From JASHVB01 sp035523995 (GTDB lineage: Bacteria > Pseudomonadota > Alphaproteobacteria > Acetobacterales > Acetobacteraceae), in assembly GCA_035523995.1 (NCBI GenBank), contig DATKPQ010000061.1:58808-122807 (forward strand): a stretch of DNA of 64,000 bases, read 5' to 3'. Below the pieces are notes generated by a model. The model was not told the origin of the DNA and searched no databases. It saw only the letters and a program-made list of their open reading frames with translations. Both the position numbers and the translations under genes were made by a program. Of the stretch, positions 52,009-60,655 are shown piece by piece; within the stretch, counting starts at the first letter, position 1, and the number at the start of each line of letters is the position of its first letter.

Positions 52009-53143
52009 GACACTCCCGTCAACGCCGGGCTCGAGCCGGCCATCGATACCGGACGGTTCGGGCGCAAGCGGCCGGCCCGGGGCCGGCGATGACGGGAGGG
52101 GATGGGGCCTGGCCGTCTCGCGCCGCACGGTTCTTGCTGCCGCGCCGCTGCTTGCCGCGCCGGCCATCCTGACTCGCAACGCGCAGGCCGCCGAACGCTG
52201 CGTCGTCGGCACCTGGGGCGGCGACTATGCGCGGCTGCTGCGCGAGAACATCGACGATCCGATCCTGAAGCCCGAGGGCGTGGATGTGATCCAGGACGTC
52301 GGCGATGTGAACCCGCGCATCTCGAAACTGTACGCGCAGCGCGCGTTGCCCCGTGGCACCGATGACATCGCCTGCGTCGATGCGATGAACGGCTATCGCC
52401 TGAATGCCGCTGGGCTGGTGGTGGACCTGACAGAGCAACAGGTTCCCAACCTGAAATACGTTCGTCCGGAACTGCGCATGGCGGGCTTCGTGCCGCATAT
52501 CTTCAGTGCGCAGGTGCTGCTGTACAACCCGGCCACGGTGAAAAACCCGCCGCGCTCGATGGCCGACTTTCTCGACCCGCAGTGGAAAGGCAAGGTGGGC
52601 ATGCTCGCCACCGGCGGCCCGTTCCTGCTGCAAGCCGCCAGCCTGCTGCAGTCGGGCACGACCACGGATTTCGACAAGGCCAAGGCGTTCATGCTGAAGC
52701 TGCGCGCCAACGGAGTGCGGCTGTATCCGGAAACCGACAATATTGCCCCGGCCTTCAAGAGCGGCGAGATCGACGTCGGCATGATCTGGCTGGCACGCAA
52801 AGTGATGTGGGAGAATGCCGGCTTTCCAGTGGCGTCCACCTTCCCGAAGGAAGGCGCAATTCTTTATGTCTCCGGGATGGTGATGCCGAAGAATGCGCCC
52901 GACAAGGCTGCCGCCTATAAATACATGAACGCGCTGCTGGCGCCGCCGGCGCAGCAGGGGTTTGCCGAGCATATGGGCTATCTGCCAACGGTGACCGACG
53001 CGCCGCTGACCGGCAAGGTGGCAGAGCAATTGGCCTTCCCGAAACCCATGCCGAAGCTGGTGCCGCCGGATTATGCCGTGTTGGCCAAGGCCATACCGGA
53101 CCTGAACACCTGGTGGTTGAAGAACATGCAGAATGGCGGCTGA
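51998..53143 (+). CDS. ABC transporter substrate-binding protein, Tat-exported
   Basis: This 381-residue periplasmic binding protein resembles PotD-type polyamine receptors (VVGTWGGDYARLLREN, then SAQVLLYNPATVKNPPRS and MADFLDPQWKGKVGM). A twin-arginine signal SRRTVLAAAPLLAAPAIL begins near residue 41, with cleavage after AQA. The 40 residues before it are unusually long and Gly/Ser/Pro-rich; codons 6-33 coincide with a palindromic repeat at 52015-52096, so the extension looks inserted. No other plausible start lies between it and the signal. GGAG lies upstream of the ATG. It overlaps the next permease gene by 11 bp. Confidence 0.9.
   Translation: MMRKTLPSTPGSSRPSIPDGSGASGRPGAGDDGRGWGLAVSRRTVLAAAPLLAAPAILTRNAQAAERCVVGTWGGDYARLLRENIDDPILKPEGVDVIQDVGDVNPRISKLYAQRALPRGTDDIACVDAMNGYRLNAAGLVVDLTEQQVPNLKYVRPELRMAGFVPHIFSAQVLLYNPATVKNPPRSMADFLDPQWKGKVGMLATGGPFLLQAASLLQSGTTTDFDKAKAFMLKLRANGVRLYPETDNIAPAFKSGEIDVGMIWLARKVMWENAGFPVASTFPKEGAILYVSGMVMPKNAPDKAAAYKYMNALLAPPAQQGFAEHMGYLPTVTDAPLTGKVAEQLAFPKPMPKLVPPDYAVLAKAIPDLNTWWLKNMQNGG
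52015..52096. repeat. family B palindromic element inside a coding sequence
   Basis: CCCGTCAACGCCGG at 52015-52028 and CCGGCGATGACGGG at 52083-52096 are complementary at 13 of 14 positions. The element resembles the intergenic copy at 19985-20091 and lies in frame within the 5' end of the binding-protein gene. Confidence 0.8.
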
Positions 53144-53990
53144 ACGCCGGGAGGCCGGCGCCGCGCTGACATTGCTCGGCCCGGCCAGCCTGATGATGGT
53201 GGCAATGCTGATCGCGCCGCTGGCGTTCCTGGTGCGCATCAGCCTGAACCGCTTCGACCCGACGCAGTTGATGATCGCGGCGGTGACACCGGAGAACTAT
53301 CTGCGATTCTTCCGCGACCCGTTCTACTGGAATATCCTGGTCACCACGCTGCGCGTTTCGATCATCGTGACGGTGGTGTGCCTGGCGCTGGGCCTGCCGA
53401 TGGCCTGGCGCCTGGCACGCACCACCAGCCGATGGAAATCGGTCTACATGGTGCTGACGGTGCTGCCGCTGTTTGTTGGGGCAACGACACGAACAGCGGG
53501 ATGGATGATCCTGTTCGCGCGGGGCGGGATGCTGGACATCATTTCGCGCGATGTGCTGCACGGCGGTGGCGTGAACCTGATGTTCACCGAATCCGCGGTG
53601 ATCGCGGGAATCATCGCCATCAACCTGCCGTTCACCCTGTTGACGCTGCAAAGCGTGTTTGAAGGGATCGATCCTCGGCTGGAGGAGGCCGCGGCGTCCA
53701 TGGGTGCCGCGCCGTCACGCGCATTCTGGCGCATCGTGTTCCCGCTGGCGTTGCCGGGTGTGAGCATCGCCGGAACGCTGTGCTTCATCCTGTGCATGAA
53801 CGCGTTTCCCACGCCGGTATTGCTTGGCGGTCCGCGATTTCAGATGATGGCGCCGTTGTTGTTCTGGGCGTTCAGCAGCGACAACGACTGGCCGTTCGCC
53901 GGGGCCATCGCGTTCATCCTGATCGCAACGACGCTGGTGCTGACCGGGGTGGCGAATGTGATGATTCCGCGGCGGTACCGGGCGCGGTAG
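53133..53990 (+). CDS. ABC transporter permease, PotB-like
   Basis: This 285-residue permease is the second membrane subunit. It has six hydrophobic segments and the EAA loop EEAAASMGAAPSRAFWRIVFPLALPG. The LLGPASLMMVAMLIAPLAFLVRISL start and the VLTVLPLFVGATTRTAGWM segment are typical of PotB homologues. Gene order is permease C, ATPase, binding protein, permease B. A family A repeat follows, then the aminotransferase gene. Confidence 0.92.
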   Translation: MAAERREAGAALTLLGPASLMMVAMLIAPLAFLVRISLNRFDPTQLMIAAVTPENYLRFFRDPFYWNILVTTLRVSIIVTVVCLALGLPMAWRLARTTSRWKSVYMVLTVLPLFVGATTRTAGWMILFARGGMLDIISRDVLHGGGVNLMFTESAVIAGIIAINLPFTLLTLQSVFEGIDPRLEEAAASMGAAPSRAFWRIVFPLALPGVSIAGTLCFILCMNAFPTPVLLGGPRFQMMAPLLFWAFSSDNDWPFAGAIAFILIATTLVLTGVANVMIPRRYRAR

Positions 53991-54024
53991 AACGTGTGGT
54001 GCGGTACCCATGTCGTGCGGTACT

Positions 54025-54123
54025 CATGTCATTGCCAGGAGCGTAGCGACGTAGCAGCCTCGTTCGAGGGTGCCTGTCCGATGACCGGGGTTGCTTCGTC
54101 GCTTTGCGCCTCGCGATGACATG
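54025..54123. repeat. family A dispersed palindromic repeat, copy 6
   Basis: CATGTCATTGCCAGGAGCG then TAGCGACGTAGCAGCC mirrors GGTTGCTTCGTCGCTTTGCG then CCTCGCGATGACATG. It lies between the permease and aminotransferase genes and continues into a 16-bp tandem repeat. Confidence 0.85.
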
Positions 54124-54154
54124 TGGGGGCGATGACATGTGGGGGCGATGACAC
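54115..54154. repeat. 16-bp tandem repeat at a family A right edge
   Basis: GATGACATGTGGGGGC occurs twice without mismatch (54115-54130 and 54131-54146), followed by a partial third unit GATGACAC. Confidence 0.9.
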
Positions 54155-54224
54155 GCATCCCCCGGCTTGCGCGGATCGATCGCCTGCGTGCACTGTCGGG
54201 CCGCTTTTGCCAGATGGAGACAGG

Positions 54225-55502
54225 ATGATGGATGCCCCCGTGCCAACGATCGTGGACACCGCCCGCCGCGTGCTGCCGGCGGCGAGCTTCGGGAATCTCG
54301 CCGGCGACATCATCATTCGTGAGGGGCATGGCGGCCGCGTGACGGATATCGACGGCAATGAGTATGTCGATTTCCTGCTTGGCTCCGGTCCGATGTTCGC
54401 GGGCCATGGGCATCCCGACGTGGTTGCGGCGGTGCAAGAGCAATTGGCGCGGGGGTTCACCTTCTTTGCGAATAATGAATATGGCATCCGGCTGGCAGCG
54501 GAACTGGTCGATGCCGTCGCGTGTGCGGAGCAAGTGCGGTTCGTTTCGTCGGGCACCGAGGCAGACGCCTTCGCCATGCGCGTCGCACGGGCTTATCGCG
54601 GCCGCGACAAGATCCTGAAATTCGAAGGCGGCTTTCACGGCATGGGCGACCATAGCCTGATGAGCTGGACGCCGAAGCGCCTGGGTAATTTCCCCCAGGC
54701 GGAGCCGAGTTCCGCCGGTATCTGCCGCAGCGTCGCCGACGATATGCTGATTGCTCCGTTCAACGATGCGGACCTCGCCGCCGCGCTGATCCACGAGCAT
54801 CGCGACGAACTGGCGGGCGTGATCGTGGAGCCGTTCCAGCGGCTGCTGCCGCCGAAGCCTGGCTTCCTGCAGGCGCTGCGCAAGGCGACGAAGGATGCCG
54901 GCGTGCTGCTGATCTTCGACGAGATCGTCACCGGCTTCCGCTTCGCCTGGGGCGGCGCGCAGGAATATTACGGTGTGGTGCCGGATCTGTGCACGCTGGG
55001 CAAGATCATCGGCGGCGGTTTCCCACTGGCGGCGATCGCCGGACCGGCCGAGATCATGGCGTTGTTCGATCGCGCCAAGGCGGGCGAGGATCGATTCCTG
55101 CCGCAGGTTGGCACGCTGTCCGGCAATCCCATGGCCGCGGTGGCGGGGCTGGCGACGTTGCAGGTGCTGAAGCAGCCCGGTGTTTACGACAAGGTGTTCG
55201 CGACGGGACGCACGTTGATGGAGGCTCTGGCGGGGTTGCTGCGCGAGACCGGGCTGCCCGGCCAGGTGATCGGCGTGCCGCCATTGTTCGATGTGATCTT
55301 CGCGACGGGGGATGTCGCGGATTATCGCGCGACGCTGAGGGCGGATGCGGCGATGACGGGGCGCTTCAACCGGCTGCTGCGCGAGAGGGGCGTGTTCAAG
55401 GGGGATTCGAAGATGTACATGTCGGTCGCGCATGATGCGCGCGATGTGGCGCAGGCGATCGATGCGTTCGGGTATGCGCTGCGGGCGGAAGCGGGGAGGT
55501 AA
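54225..55502 (+). CDS. class III aminotransferase
   Basis: This 425-residue PLP enzyme resembles glutamate-1-semialdehyde aminomutase and omega-aminotransferases. It shows GNEYVDFLLGSGPMFAGHGHP, the VSSGTEADAFAMRVARAYRGRDKILKFEGGFHG block, DEIVTGFRF and the PLP-binding Lys in TLGKIIGGGFP. The start at 54225 has GGAGACAGG upstream; an adjacent ATG at 54228 is equally possible. The open frame further upstream is repeat DNA. It probably deaminates the amine brought in by the adjacent importer. Confidence 0.9.
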   Translation: MMDAPVPTIVDTARRVLPAASFGNLAGDIIIREGHGGRVTDIDGNEYVDFLLGSGPMFAGHGHPDVVAAVQEQLARGFTFFANNEYGIRLAAELVDAVACAEQVRFVSSGTEADAFAMRVARAYRGRDKILKFEGGFHGMGDHSLMSWTPKRLGNFPQAEPSSAGICRSVADDMLIAPFNDADLAAALIHEHRDELAGVIVEPFQRLLPPKPGFLQALRKATKDAGVLLIFDEIVTGFRFAWGGAQEYYGVVPDLCTLGKIIGGGFPLAAIAGPAEIMALFDRAKAGEDRFLPQVGTLSGNPMAAVAGLATLQVLKQPGVYDKVFATGRTLMEALAGLLRETGLPGQVIGVPPLFDVIFATGDVADYRATLRADAAMTGRFNRLLRERGVFKGDSKMYMSVAHDARDVAQAIDAFGYALRAEAGR

Positions 55503-55988
55503 TCTGCCCTCCTTGCGCAGGAGCTGAAGGGGGCAGCGCGCGAACTCCGTGCGATCTGCCCGCATTTAGCGTCCCGATATTCGGCGCAGCGAGGTCGACG
55601 ATCTCCGGGAAAAGTTCCGGCGGCTTCCAGCTTTTTGCCACGTACCGTCCAACGTCCAGCAGCCGCGGTGCGAGTTCCGGAGGATCGAAGCAACCTGGCG
55701 CCTGGATTTCCCCGGCGGCGACTGCAATTCCCGCCTCCCGCGCAGCGACAGGGCTCAATTGACGGCGCCGCCCATGGTGGCGCCGTCAACCGACGTCAGT
55801 GGCGTGCGATACAGGTCAGCGCTGCGTCCATTTCAGGCGCCTGATTGTCCGGCTGACAGGTGCGACGCAGGGCTCGGGCGACGCTGCCAAAATTGCCGAA
55901 CCTCATGCGTAACGGCGAGCCTGATTCTTGTGCTTTGACGTGCGGGGGCGATGATCGGCGCGGCAGCCGGATAGCACGTGGGGGAAAC
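55503..55988. other. 486-nt stretch between the aminotransferase and GMC genes
   Basis: No intact gene. On the minus strand, about 55560-55758 encodes a protein-like stretch (EIQAPGCFDPPELAPRLL then YVAKSWKPPELFPEIVDL) that could be the remnant of an unidentified gene; it has no clear start and runs into the aminotransferase. Confidence 0.4.
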
Positions 55989-57584
55989 ATGGACGCAGAC
56001 TTCGTGGTGATCGGTGCCGGATCGGCCGGGTGTGTCATTGCCAGCCGGTTGTCAGAGACCGGCGCAGGGGTCGTGCTGCTGGAAGCGGGGCCACCGGACC
56101 GCAATCTGTGGATCCATATCCCGGCCGGCGTGCTGAAGCTGCTGCACCATCCGGTGGTGAACTGGAACTACAGCGCCGATGGCTCGGCGGGCACGGCCGG
56201 GCGCGCGATCCATTGGCCGCGAGGCAAAGTGCTGGGCGGGTCGAGCTCGATCAACGGCATGCTGTACGTCCGCGGCAATCCGGCCGACTACGACGGCTGG
56301 GCGCAGATGGGCTGCCGCGGCTGGAGTTTTGATGATGTGCTGCCGTATTTCCGCAAGTCGGAACATTACGTGCAGGGTGGCGAGGCTGAGTACCGGGGCC
56401 AGGGCGGCCCGCTGCAGGTGGAAGATTACCGCACCATCCTGCCGCTGACGCATCGTTTCGTCGAAGCCGCGCAGCAGGCCGGGTTTGCGTTCAGCGGCGA
56501 CCTGAATGGGCGGGTGCAGGAAGGCGTCGGCTATTCGCAGATGACCCGGTTGGGAAGGTTTCGCGGGTCTACCGCGCGGACGTTCCTCGCTGCGGCGAAG
56601 GGGCGCGCCAACCTGCGCGTGGAGACGGACGCGTTGGCCACGCGGCTATTGTTCGACGGCCGGCGCTGCGTGGGAGTGGCATTCCGGCAGCGGGGCGCGG
56701 ATCGGGAGCTGCGTGCGGGGCGCGAGGTGATCCTGTGCGGCGGCGCGGTGAATTCTCCGCATCTGCTGCAGATTTCCGGCATCGGCCCGGCCGCGCATCT
56801 GCAGGCGATCGGCGTGGCGGTGCTGCACGACCTGCCGGGCGTCGGCGGCAATTTGCAGGATCACTACGTACTGCGCGTGTCGCATCGGGCGAAGGACGCG
56901 ATTTCGATCAATCAGCTTGCGCGGGGGCCTCGGCTGGCGGTGGAAGCCGCGCGGTTTGCCGTGACCGGGCGGGGCGCCCTGACGTTCGGTGTGACCAGCG
57001 CGCAGGTGTTCTGCCGGTCGCGCGAAGGACTCGCCAGTCCGGACCTGCAACTGCTGTTCACGCCGGCCAGCTATGATGCGGCGCGGTTCGGTGCGCTGGA
57101 GCATGCGCCGGGCATGACGGTGGCGATCTGCCCGGTGCGGCCGGACAGCCGCGGCTCGATCATGGCATGCTCTGCCGATCCGTTCGCGGCGCCGGCGATC
57201 GCGCCGAATTACCTGTCGGATGCCAACGATGCGCGGGTGCTGATTGCGGGTGCGCGCATCACGCGCCGCATCTTCGCGCAGCCGGCGTTGGCGAAGCATA
57301 GCGCGGCGGAGATCCTGCCCGGACCGGACTGCGAGTCCGACGCCGACCTGACAGAGCATGCGCGGCGCTACGGCACGACGATCTTCCACCCGGTGGGGAC
57401 GTGCCGCATGGGCGAAGGACCGGCCGCCGTGGTGGATGCCCGGCTGCGCGTGCATGGGATCGGCGGGTTGCGGGTGATCGACGCCTCGGTGATGCCGACG
57501 CTGACGACGGGGAATACCAACGCTCCGACCATCATGATTGCGGAGAAGGGGGCGGCGATGATCCGGGAGGATGCCGCGTGTTAG
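55989..57584 (+). CDS. GMC family FAD-dependent oxidoreductase, choline dehydrogenase-like
   Basis: This 531-residue flavoprotein belongs to the glucose-methanol-choline family. The FAD site VVIGAGSAGCVIASRLSE is at the N-terminus, GMC signature 1 is WPRGKVLGGSSSINGMLYVRG, signature 2 is GGAVNSPHLLQISGIGP, and the catalytic His region is TTIFHPVGTCRMG with a second His/Asn in LTTGNTNAPTIM. It oxidises an alcohol to an aldehyde. The start at 55989 has GGGGGAAAC upstream. It may process the product of the adjacent aminotransferase pathway; that link is positional only. Confidence 0.93.
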   Translation: MDADFVVIGAGSAGCVIASRLSETGAGVVLLEAGPPDRNLWIHIPAGVLKLLHHPVVNWNYSADGSAGTAGRAIHWPRGKVLGGSSSINGMLYVRGNPADYDGWAQMGCRGWSFDDVLPYFRKSEHYVQGGEAEYRGQGGPLQVEDYRTILPLTHRFVEAAQQAGFAFSGDLNGRVQEGVGYSQMTRLGRFRGSTARTFLAAAKGRANLRVETDALATRLLFDGRRCVGVAFRQRGADRELRAGREVILCGGAVNSPHLLQISGIGPAAHLQAIGVAVLHDLPGVGGNLQDHYVLRVSHRAKDAISINQLARGPRLAVEAARFAVTGRGALTFGVTSAQVFCRSREGLASPDLQLLFTPASYDAARFGALEHAPGMTVAICPVRPDSRGSIMACSADPFAAPAIAPNYLSDANDARVLIAGARITRRIFAQPALAKHSAAEILPGPDCESDADLTEHARRYGTTIFHPVGTCRMGEGPAAVVDARLRVHGIGGLRVIDASVMPTLTTGNTNAPTIMIAEKGAAMIREDAAC

Positions 57585-57749
57585 CTCGGCGTGCGCGTCA
57601 CCGTTGACCTACGCAGCGGGCGGCTCCGTCGCCCTGAACGAAGGCCGCGCCGCAATCGCATCGTACCAGCCTGACAGGCTGGGGCGTCCTTGCCACCTCG
57701 TCCGCCGGTGGCAACGGTTTGTTCATACCTGGCCGCTACCCTGCGTCGC

Positions 57750-58508
57750 ATGGGTCCTCTTCGCCTCGCCCTTCTGCTTTGCCTGGCGGCTGGTGCCGCA
57801 CGCGCCGACTTGCCCGCGGCGCCGCTCGCCCAGGCGCCGGGTCTGCTGTGCCGCGCGGCGATTGCCGCGGCTGCCAGGGCGCACGGTGTGCCACCCGGCC
57901 TGATGGCAGCGGTCGGGCGGGTGGAAAGCGGCCGGCGCGATCCGGTCAGCGGTGCGTGGTATCCCTGGCCGTGGACCGTCGATGCCGACGGGCAGGGCAC
58001 GTTCTATGACACCAAGGCGCAGGCCATTGCCGCGGTGCGTGCGCTGCAGGCGAGCGGCGGGCATTCCATCGATGTCGGCTGCATGCAGGTGAACCTGCAG
58101 CACCATCCGCACGCCTTCGCCACCCCGGAGCAAGCCTTCGATCCGGGGACGAACGCCGATTATGCCGCTCGCTTTTTGGTGGAGTTGCGGGGGCAAAGTG
58201 GTTCCTGGCCGCAGGCGACCGCGCTGTACCACTCCGCGACGCCAGCCATTGGCGCGGCCTATGAGCAAAAGGTGATGGCGGCCTGGCCGGAGGAGCAACG
58301 GCTGGCGGGCGAAGGCCCGGTGGTGGCGTCGGCTGGGAACTGGGGTAGCCCGTTCAACGGCGGCTTGTTCGCGCCGCCGCCTCGGCGCGAGGCGGGCGCG
58401 CGCTTTGTCCCACCCGCATTGCCGGGGCAGGCGCCGCCGCCTGGGCGCGGACTGGATGCGTATCGCGCGGCACCGATCATGCTGGGTTGGCGGCGTAAGA
58501 GCGGGTAG
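57750..58508 (+). CDS. secreted lytic transglycosylase-like (SLT) protein
   Basis: This 252-residue protein has a signal peptide (LRLALLLCLAAGAARA) and an SLT-like lysozyme domain: AHGVPPGLMAAVGRVESGR with the catalytic Glu59, and SIDVGCMQVNLQHHPHAF, the usual GLMQ-type motif in a DVGCMQVN form. A Pro-rich C-terminal tail of about 60 residues follows. Such proteins cleave peptidoglycan for assembly of surface structures. The start at 57750 is set by the signal peptide. Confidence 0.87.
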   Translation: MGPLRLALLLCLAAGAARADLPAAPLAQAPGLLCRAAIAAAARAHGVPPGLMAAVGRVESGRRDPVSGAWYPWPWTVDADGQGTFYDTKAQAIAAVRALQASGGHSIDVGCMQVNLQHHPHAFATPEQAFDPGTNADYAARFLVELRGQSGSWPQATALYHSATPAIGAAYEQKVMAAWPEEQRLAGEGPVVASAGNWGSPFNGGLFAPPPRREAGARFVPPALPGQAPPPGRGLDAYRAAPIMLGWRRKSG

Positions 58509-58615
58509 CGGCGCGGTACATCCCGGCAGGGTACGGAGGGCAGGCGCGAAGGCCGGCGAAGGCTACCGCGCTGGCCTGGCGGGGCTTCGCGTTGCCGGGT
58601 GGCGTGCGCGGTGTC

Positions 58616-59383
58616 ATGTCGCGCCACATGTCGCCGCCGCTGAAGCCGCCTCCGGAACGTCTTTATGGCCGCAGCCGCGGCCATAAGCTGCGCCCGCGCC
58701 AGGAGAAGCTGCTGGCGGTGACGCTGCCGCGCCTGACTGTGTCCGAGGCGGCGGCGGCCAGCCTGCGTGCCGCGTTTCCGCACCCGCCACGCGCGGTCTG
58801 GCTGGAGGTTGGCTTCGGCAGCGGCGAGCATGCGCTGGCCCAGATCGCTGCCCACCCCGAGATCGGCCTGATCGCCTGCGAGCCGTTCGAGAACGGCATT
58901 TGCTCCTTGCTCTCCCGCCTGGTCCCGGAGGGCGAGGAAGCAACCGCCCTCCTGCCCCCCAATCTTTTGTTGTGGCCGGACGACGCTCGGGTGCTGCTGC
59001 GGCGCCTGCCCGATCGTTGCCTGGACCGGCTGTTCTTGCTGTTTCCCGACCCATGGCCGAAGGCGCGGCACGCCAAGCGGCGGTTCGTGCATCCCGCGCT
59101 GCTGCCGCTGGTCGCGCGCGTGCTGCGCCCCGGCGCGGAATGGCGGGTGGCGACCGACGATCCGACCTACCAGGCCTGGGTGAGCGAGGTAATGGCAGCG
59201 CAGGATTTGTTCGTTGCACCGGATCCTGCGGCGCAGCGTCCGGAGGATTGGCCGCCGACGCGATACGAGGCGAAGGCGCTGCGGGAGGGGAGGCGGCCGT
59301 TGTATTTTCGCCTTATTCGAAAAACGGGAGAAGGCTCGGAGCGTGGCGACGCGGGTGGGAGTGTTCTGGCTGGCACGCTGTAG
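58616..59383 (+). CDS. trmB: tRNA (guanine-N7-)-methyltransferase
   Basis: This 255-residue SAM enzyme makes m7G46 in tRNA. It has the RLYGRSRGHKLRPRQEKLL N-terminus, the SAM motif LEVGFGSGEHAL, LFPDPWPKARHAKRRFV (the TrmB signature) and the WPPTRYEAKALREGR C-terminal motif. The last 18 residues run past the usual end. The start at 58616 gives MSRHMSPPLK; an ATG at 58628 is also possible. It is convergent with rppH. Confidence 0.95.
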   Translation: MSRHMSPPLKPPPERLYGRSRGHKLRPRQEKLLAVTLPRLTVSEAAAASLRAAFPHPPRAVWLEVGFGSGEHALAQIAAHPEIGLIACEPFENGICSLLSRLVPEGEEATALLPPNLLLWPDDARVLLRRLPDRCLDRLFLLFPDPWPKARHAKRRFVHPALLPLVARVLRPGAEWRVATDDPTYQAWVSEVMAAQDLFVAPDPAAQRPEDWPPTRYEAKALREGRRPLYFRLIRKTGEGSERGDAGGSVLAGTL

Positions 59384-59440
59384 AAAGCGCTCAGTAGCGA
59401 CCCGATCGCCCTCACCCTCGACGCTTTCGCGTCTCGACCT

Positions 59441-59466
59441 CTCCCTCTTCGTGGGGGAGATTTTTA
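59441..59466. terminator. rho-independent-type terminator between trmB and rppH
   Basis: CTCCC at 59441 pairs with GGGAG ending at 59459, followed by ATTTTTA at 59460-59466. The T-run suits the trmB direction and includes the rppH stop codon, so the two convergent genes meet here. Confidence 0.6.
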
Positions 59467-59958
59467 AATGCCGCGGGCCAGGTTTGCGAAGGATCGCACC
59501 AGGACTTCGTAGATCGGCCGCTTGAAATCCACGGCAAGCGTTGGAAGCTCGGTCAGATCGGCCCAGCGCCATGCATCGAATTCCGGATGAGGATCCAGAT
59601 CCAGCCGGATATCCGAATCCTCGCCCGTGAACCGCAACGCGAACCAGCGCTGCCGCTGGCCGCGGTAGCACCCCTTCAGCGCGACACCCACGAGATGCGC
59701 CGGCAGATCGTAGGTCAGCCAGTCCGGGTGCTCGCCGATGATCTCGGCGCGATCGGTGCCGATCTCTTCGGCCAACTCGCGTAAAACGGCTGAGCGTGGG
59801 TCTTCGCCTTTGTCGATACCGCCTTGCGGCAATTGCCAGCCGCCAGGGGCACCTTCCGCATTCGGCAGGTCCGCGCGACGCGCAACGAACACCTGGCCGT
59901 TGCGATTGAACAACGCGGCACCGACATTGGGGCGATAGGGCAGAGTGTGGTTTGCCAT
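59464..59958 (-). CDS. rppH: RNA 5'-pyrophosphohydrolase (Nudix)
   Basis: This 164-residue Nudix hydrolase removes pyrophosphate from mRNA 5' ends, triggering decay. The Nudix box GGIDKGEDPRSAVLRELAEEIG, with catalytic Glu residues, is intact. The N-terminus LPYRPNVGAALFNRNGQVFVARR and the WFALRF segment match alphaproteobacterial RppH. The start at 59958 gives MANHTLPYRPNVG; just upstream is a run of CTGGTTCTG repeats. Confidence 0.95.
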   Translation of the reverse strand: MANHTLPYRPNVGAALFNRNGQVFVARRADLPNAEGAPGGWQLPQGGIDKGEDPRSAVLRELAEEIGTDRAEIIGEHPDWLTYDLPAHLVGVALKGCYRGQRQRWFALRFTGEDSDIRLDLDPHPEFDAWRWADLTELPTLAVDFKRPIYEVLVRSFANLARGI

Positions 59959-60208
59959 GATGCTGCTGGTTCTGCTGGTTCTGCTGGTGGATGGATACGT
60001 CAAAAGGCCGCACCGGGATGGCCATCAGCGATGGCCTTCACCTGGCGACCCCGCTTCGTTGCTCTGCATGGCAAAGATCAGGTCGCGCGGCAAGCCACCG
60101 ATCTTCCGAGGACACAATAATGGGGAGGACATCAGCAGGCTGCACAATCGATCACCGGTTGCAGGTATTGGGGATGAAGCGGCATGGAGCAGTGATCGCG
60201 TCGGCACG

Positions 60209-60367
60209 ATGGTTGCAGACGGCCTGGATGTGCGTTCAGGACCGTACGTCGTGGAGATCTCGTTCCTTGGAAGCCCGAAGGCACCGCCCACGGGAGCTGA
60301 TGATTTGAACCGCGCCCGCGCGCTGGCGCTGCGCGCGCTTGCGAATGCCAAGGCGAACAGGTTGTAG
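60209..60367 (+). CDS. doubtful small hypothetical frame
   Basis: A 52-codon frame (MVADGLDVRSGPYVVEISFL...NRARALALRALANAK) has protein-like composition, with a beta-like first half and a helical, Ala/Arg-rich second half. It has no clear ribosome binding site and could be the tail of a decayed gene. I do not recognise it. Confidence 0.3.
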   Translation: MVADGLDVRSGPYVVEISFLGSPKAPPTGADDLNRARALALRALANAKANRL

Positions 60368-60473
60368 GATAACGGTCGCGGATAGGCAGAGCGGCAGCAG
60401 GCAGGTGTACGCGAACGTGTCAGTTGCGATGGCCAAAGGGGCGACACGAAAGGAACAAGAGCATGCACCGCAC

Positions 60474-60580
60474 CGTGTCACTGCGGCGCGCATCGCGACG
60501 AAGCAACCTCGTGCAGGGAAGCTTGTGCGCCGTTCACGCGCCGATACGACGGGGATCGCTTCGCTCCTCGCAAAGACATC
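60474..60580. repeat. degenerate family A element, copy 7
   Basis: GTGTCACTGCGGCGCGCATCGC then GACGAAGCAACC at the left and GGATCGCTTCGCTCCTCG then CAAAGACATC at the right are diverged versions of the family A arms. Confidence 0.6.
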
Positions 60581-60622
60581 GGAGGATGTCGACTCGCAAA
60601 GACATCGGAGGATGTCGACTCG
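60571..60622. repeat. exact 26-bp tandem duplication
   Basis: Two identical 26-bp units, 60571-60596 and 60597-60622, begin CAAAGACATCGGAGG and end GTCGACTCG. The unit starts with the right-edge word of the adjacent family A element. Confidence 0.92.
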
Positions 60623-60655
60623 CGCTTCACCGATGGCAGGTATCAGATATAAACT

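Larger units (their letters stand above)
59959..60655. other. 697-nt repeat-rich stretch between rppH and the sdh operon
   Basis: It holds a 9-bp tandem repeat near 59963-59990, a possible small frame at 60209-60367, a degenerate family A element at 60474-60580 and an exact 26-bp tandem duplication at 60571-60622. No established gene is recognised. Confidence 0.65.

Noticed and set aside
58259..60025. A 588-residue minus-strand frame
   Set aside because: It runs antisense to the SLT and trmB genes and through rppH in another frame; no family features.
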